A stretch of DNA of 58,444 nt from Candidatus Omnitrophota bacterium (GTDB lineage: Bacteria; Omnitrophota; Gorgyraeia; Velamenicoccales; Velamenicoccaceae): contig JACRLT010000021.1 in NCBI GenBank assembly GCA_016235185.1, positions 1 through 58,444 of the forward strand, in the 5' to 3' direction. The position numbers and the translations under genes are program-made. Below, piece by piece: positions 57,769 through 58,444 of this stretch. The notes beneath the pieces are model-generated. The model did not search any database. It saw nothing but the letters and a program-made list of their open reading frames with translations, and was not told where the DNA came from. Position 1 is the stretch's first letter. Each line of letters begins with the position of its first letter.

Positions 57769-58170
57769 CTAGGGATTCGTGGAATTTGTCTGGTTCTGGG
57801 GTGGGGCGGCTGGAGGCTTTACGAGCTCGTCTACCTCTTTAGTCAGAACATCGAGCCTTTGAGCCAAGGCATCTATCTTTTGCTGTAAATCCAAGGCCAA
57901 TTCATCTATGCTCTTCTGCAGTTTGCCAAATTTTAAGGCAATGTAAGAATCTAAGTCAATAGGTCTATAGACCCCTGCTATCTTTTCGATCGGCCTGTCT
58001 TCCTCTACACTAAAATGCAGGCCCTCTACGCTTTTTACTGTCCGGGTGACATTGTAGGCCCTGGCCTCATCATCTTCTGTCTTGTACTCTTCGATGGCAC
58101 AAACAAAACGGCAGAAAAGCAACACGAGAAAAAAAGAGCTGGTAAAAAGCGCGAAATGTAACTTTTTCAT
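57769..58170 (-). CDS. Secreted coiled-coil protein, unknown family
   Basis: 133 residues. Signal peptide (LHFALFTSSFFLVLLFCRFVCA), a central region (YNVTRTVKSVEGLHFSVEEDRPIEK), a coiled coil (about 90-118, LQKSIDELALDLQQKIDAL) and a Pro/Asn tail (PPAAPPQNQTNSTNP). AAGGAG lies eight nt before the ATG. I do not recognise it. It may form an oligomeric envelope spacer. Confidence 0.7.
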   Translation of the reverse strand: MKKLHFALFTSSFFLVLLFCRFVCAIEEYKTEDDEARAYNVTRTVKSVEGLHFSVEEDRPIEKIAGVYRPIDLDSYIALKFGKLQKSIDELALDLQQKIDALAQRLDVLTKEVDELVKPPAAPPQNQTNSTNP

Positions 58171-58355
58171 AGTGTCTCCTTGAGCACCTTAACGTTCTGT
58201 CAAAAATTTTTACTTTAAATATTCTTATCTTCTTTACTTATAAAGAGTTTTGATAAAAAGACTTGCCTCCCTTTAAAAAATGGTTATTGTAATCAATTAA
58301 GGAGCACTACTTTGTTAAAAATTATTTTCGTTTACGATTATTTTCAAAAATTGTT

Positions 58356-58391
58356 TTTATGTAAGTTTTGATTTTTCATAACTTACGTAAA
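58356..58391. promoter_or_regulatory. Palindrome upstream of the 57769-58170 gene
   Basis: TTTATGTAAGTT (58356-58367) and AACTTACGTAAA (58380-58391) are inverted with one mismatch. A further TTACGTTAAA half-site occurs near 58401. The AT-rich region 58171-58444 upstream of the last gene has no ORF I can support. The palindrome might be an operator. Confidence 0.3.
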
Positions 58392-58444
58392 TACAATGCC
58401 TTACGTTAAAATTGCTATTGCATTTTCAGCCTAACTTCCTGTAA

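Overview
The window is a long, mostly minus-strand surface-polysaccharide, envelope and peptide-modification locus. It comes from a Gram-negative-type bacterium: two GspD/PilQ-type secretins, a GspC-like protein, ExeA-type ATPases, an outer-membrane polysaccharide export protein and many signal peptides all point to an outer membrane. GC is moderate by eye. The gene style, two RAYT (REP-associated Y1) transposases and translated 7-bp degenerate repeats fit an uncultivated phylum such as Omnitrophota; that placement is inference. No rRNA, tRNA or CRISPR array was seen.

Reading along the minus strand from high to low coordinates: a secreted coiled-coil protein (57769-58170) is followed by a structured intergenic region, then two MerR-like small regulators, each preceded by a member of one structured intergenic family (E1, E2). 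Next is an envelope module (41076-56211): SurA-like protein, ExeA ATPase, GspC-like protein, two tandem copies of a [secretin + coiled-coil/TPR] pair, two paralogous secreted proteins with a shared domain called here ETMQ, an HD-GYP c-di-GMP phosphodiesterase whose ORF is split by an in-frame stop inside a 51-bp repeat, a coiled-coil protein and a Wza-like export protein. An MNT/HEPN toxin-antitoxin pair follows.

The most interesting part is 31846-40272, a tightly overlapping gene set that looks like an undescribed RiPP (ribosomally made, modified peptide) pathway. A 52-residue precursor (34749-34907, missed by a 60-residue cutoff) has a typical leader (KKPYQKPEIKEVKL) and an Arg/Cys-rich core (7 Arg, 3 Cys). 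It lies between a SPASM radical SAM enzyme and an HPr-kinase-like protein. Next to these are two PqqD-type leader-binding proteins, a UPF0489 protein (the family of peptide arginases that convert Arg to Orn) fused to TPRs, a B12-type radical SAM enzyme, a GT2, a signal-peptidase-like/GNAT fusion and a PF14907-like nucleotidyltransferase. An Arg-rich core next to a putative peptide arginase is the strongest functional link in the window.

From 30322 down to 2026 is an exopolysaccharide or glycan-chain cluster: BY-kinase/Wzz, O-antigen ligase-like polymerase, flippase, many glycosyltransferases and methyltransferases, FemAB-type transferase, polysaccharide deacetylase, aminotransferase, PIG-L deacetylase, WbqC-like protein and a WecA/TagO-like initiating transferase. 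A two-gene ABC-2 exporter is the only plus-strand unit. The low-coordinate end holds a 58-residue membrane protein and a RAYT transposase fused through a membrane segment to an ETMQ domain, running off the window.

The window is also rich in small repeated structures: REP palindromes around and inside the RAYT genes, four kinds of short-period degenerate tandem repeats (6, 7, 8 and 10 bp) mostly in inverted pairs, a dispersed TCCGCCA/TGGCGGA hairpin core, and two families of structured intergenic elements (B and E) with compensatory changes between copies.
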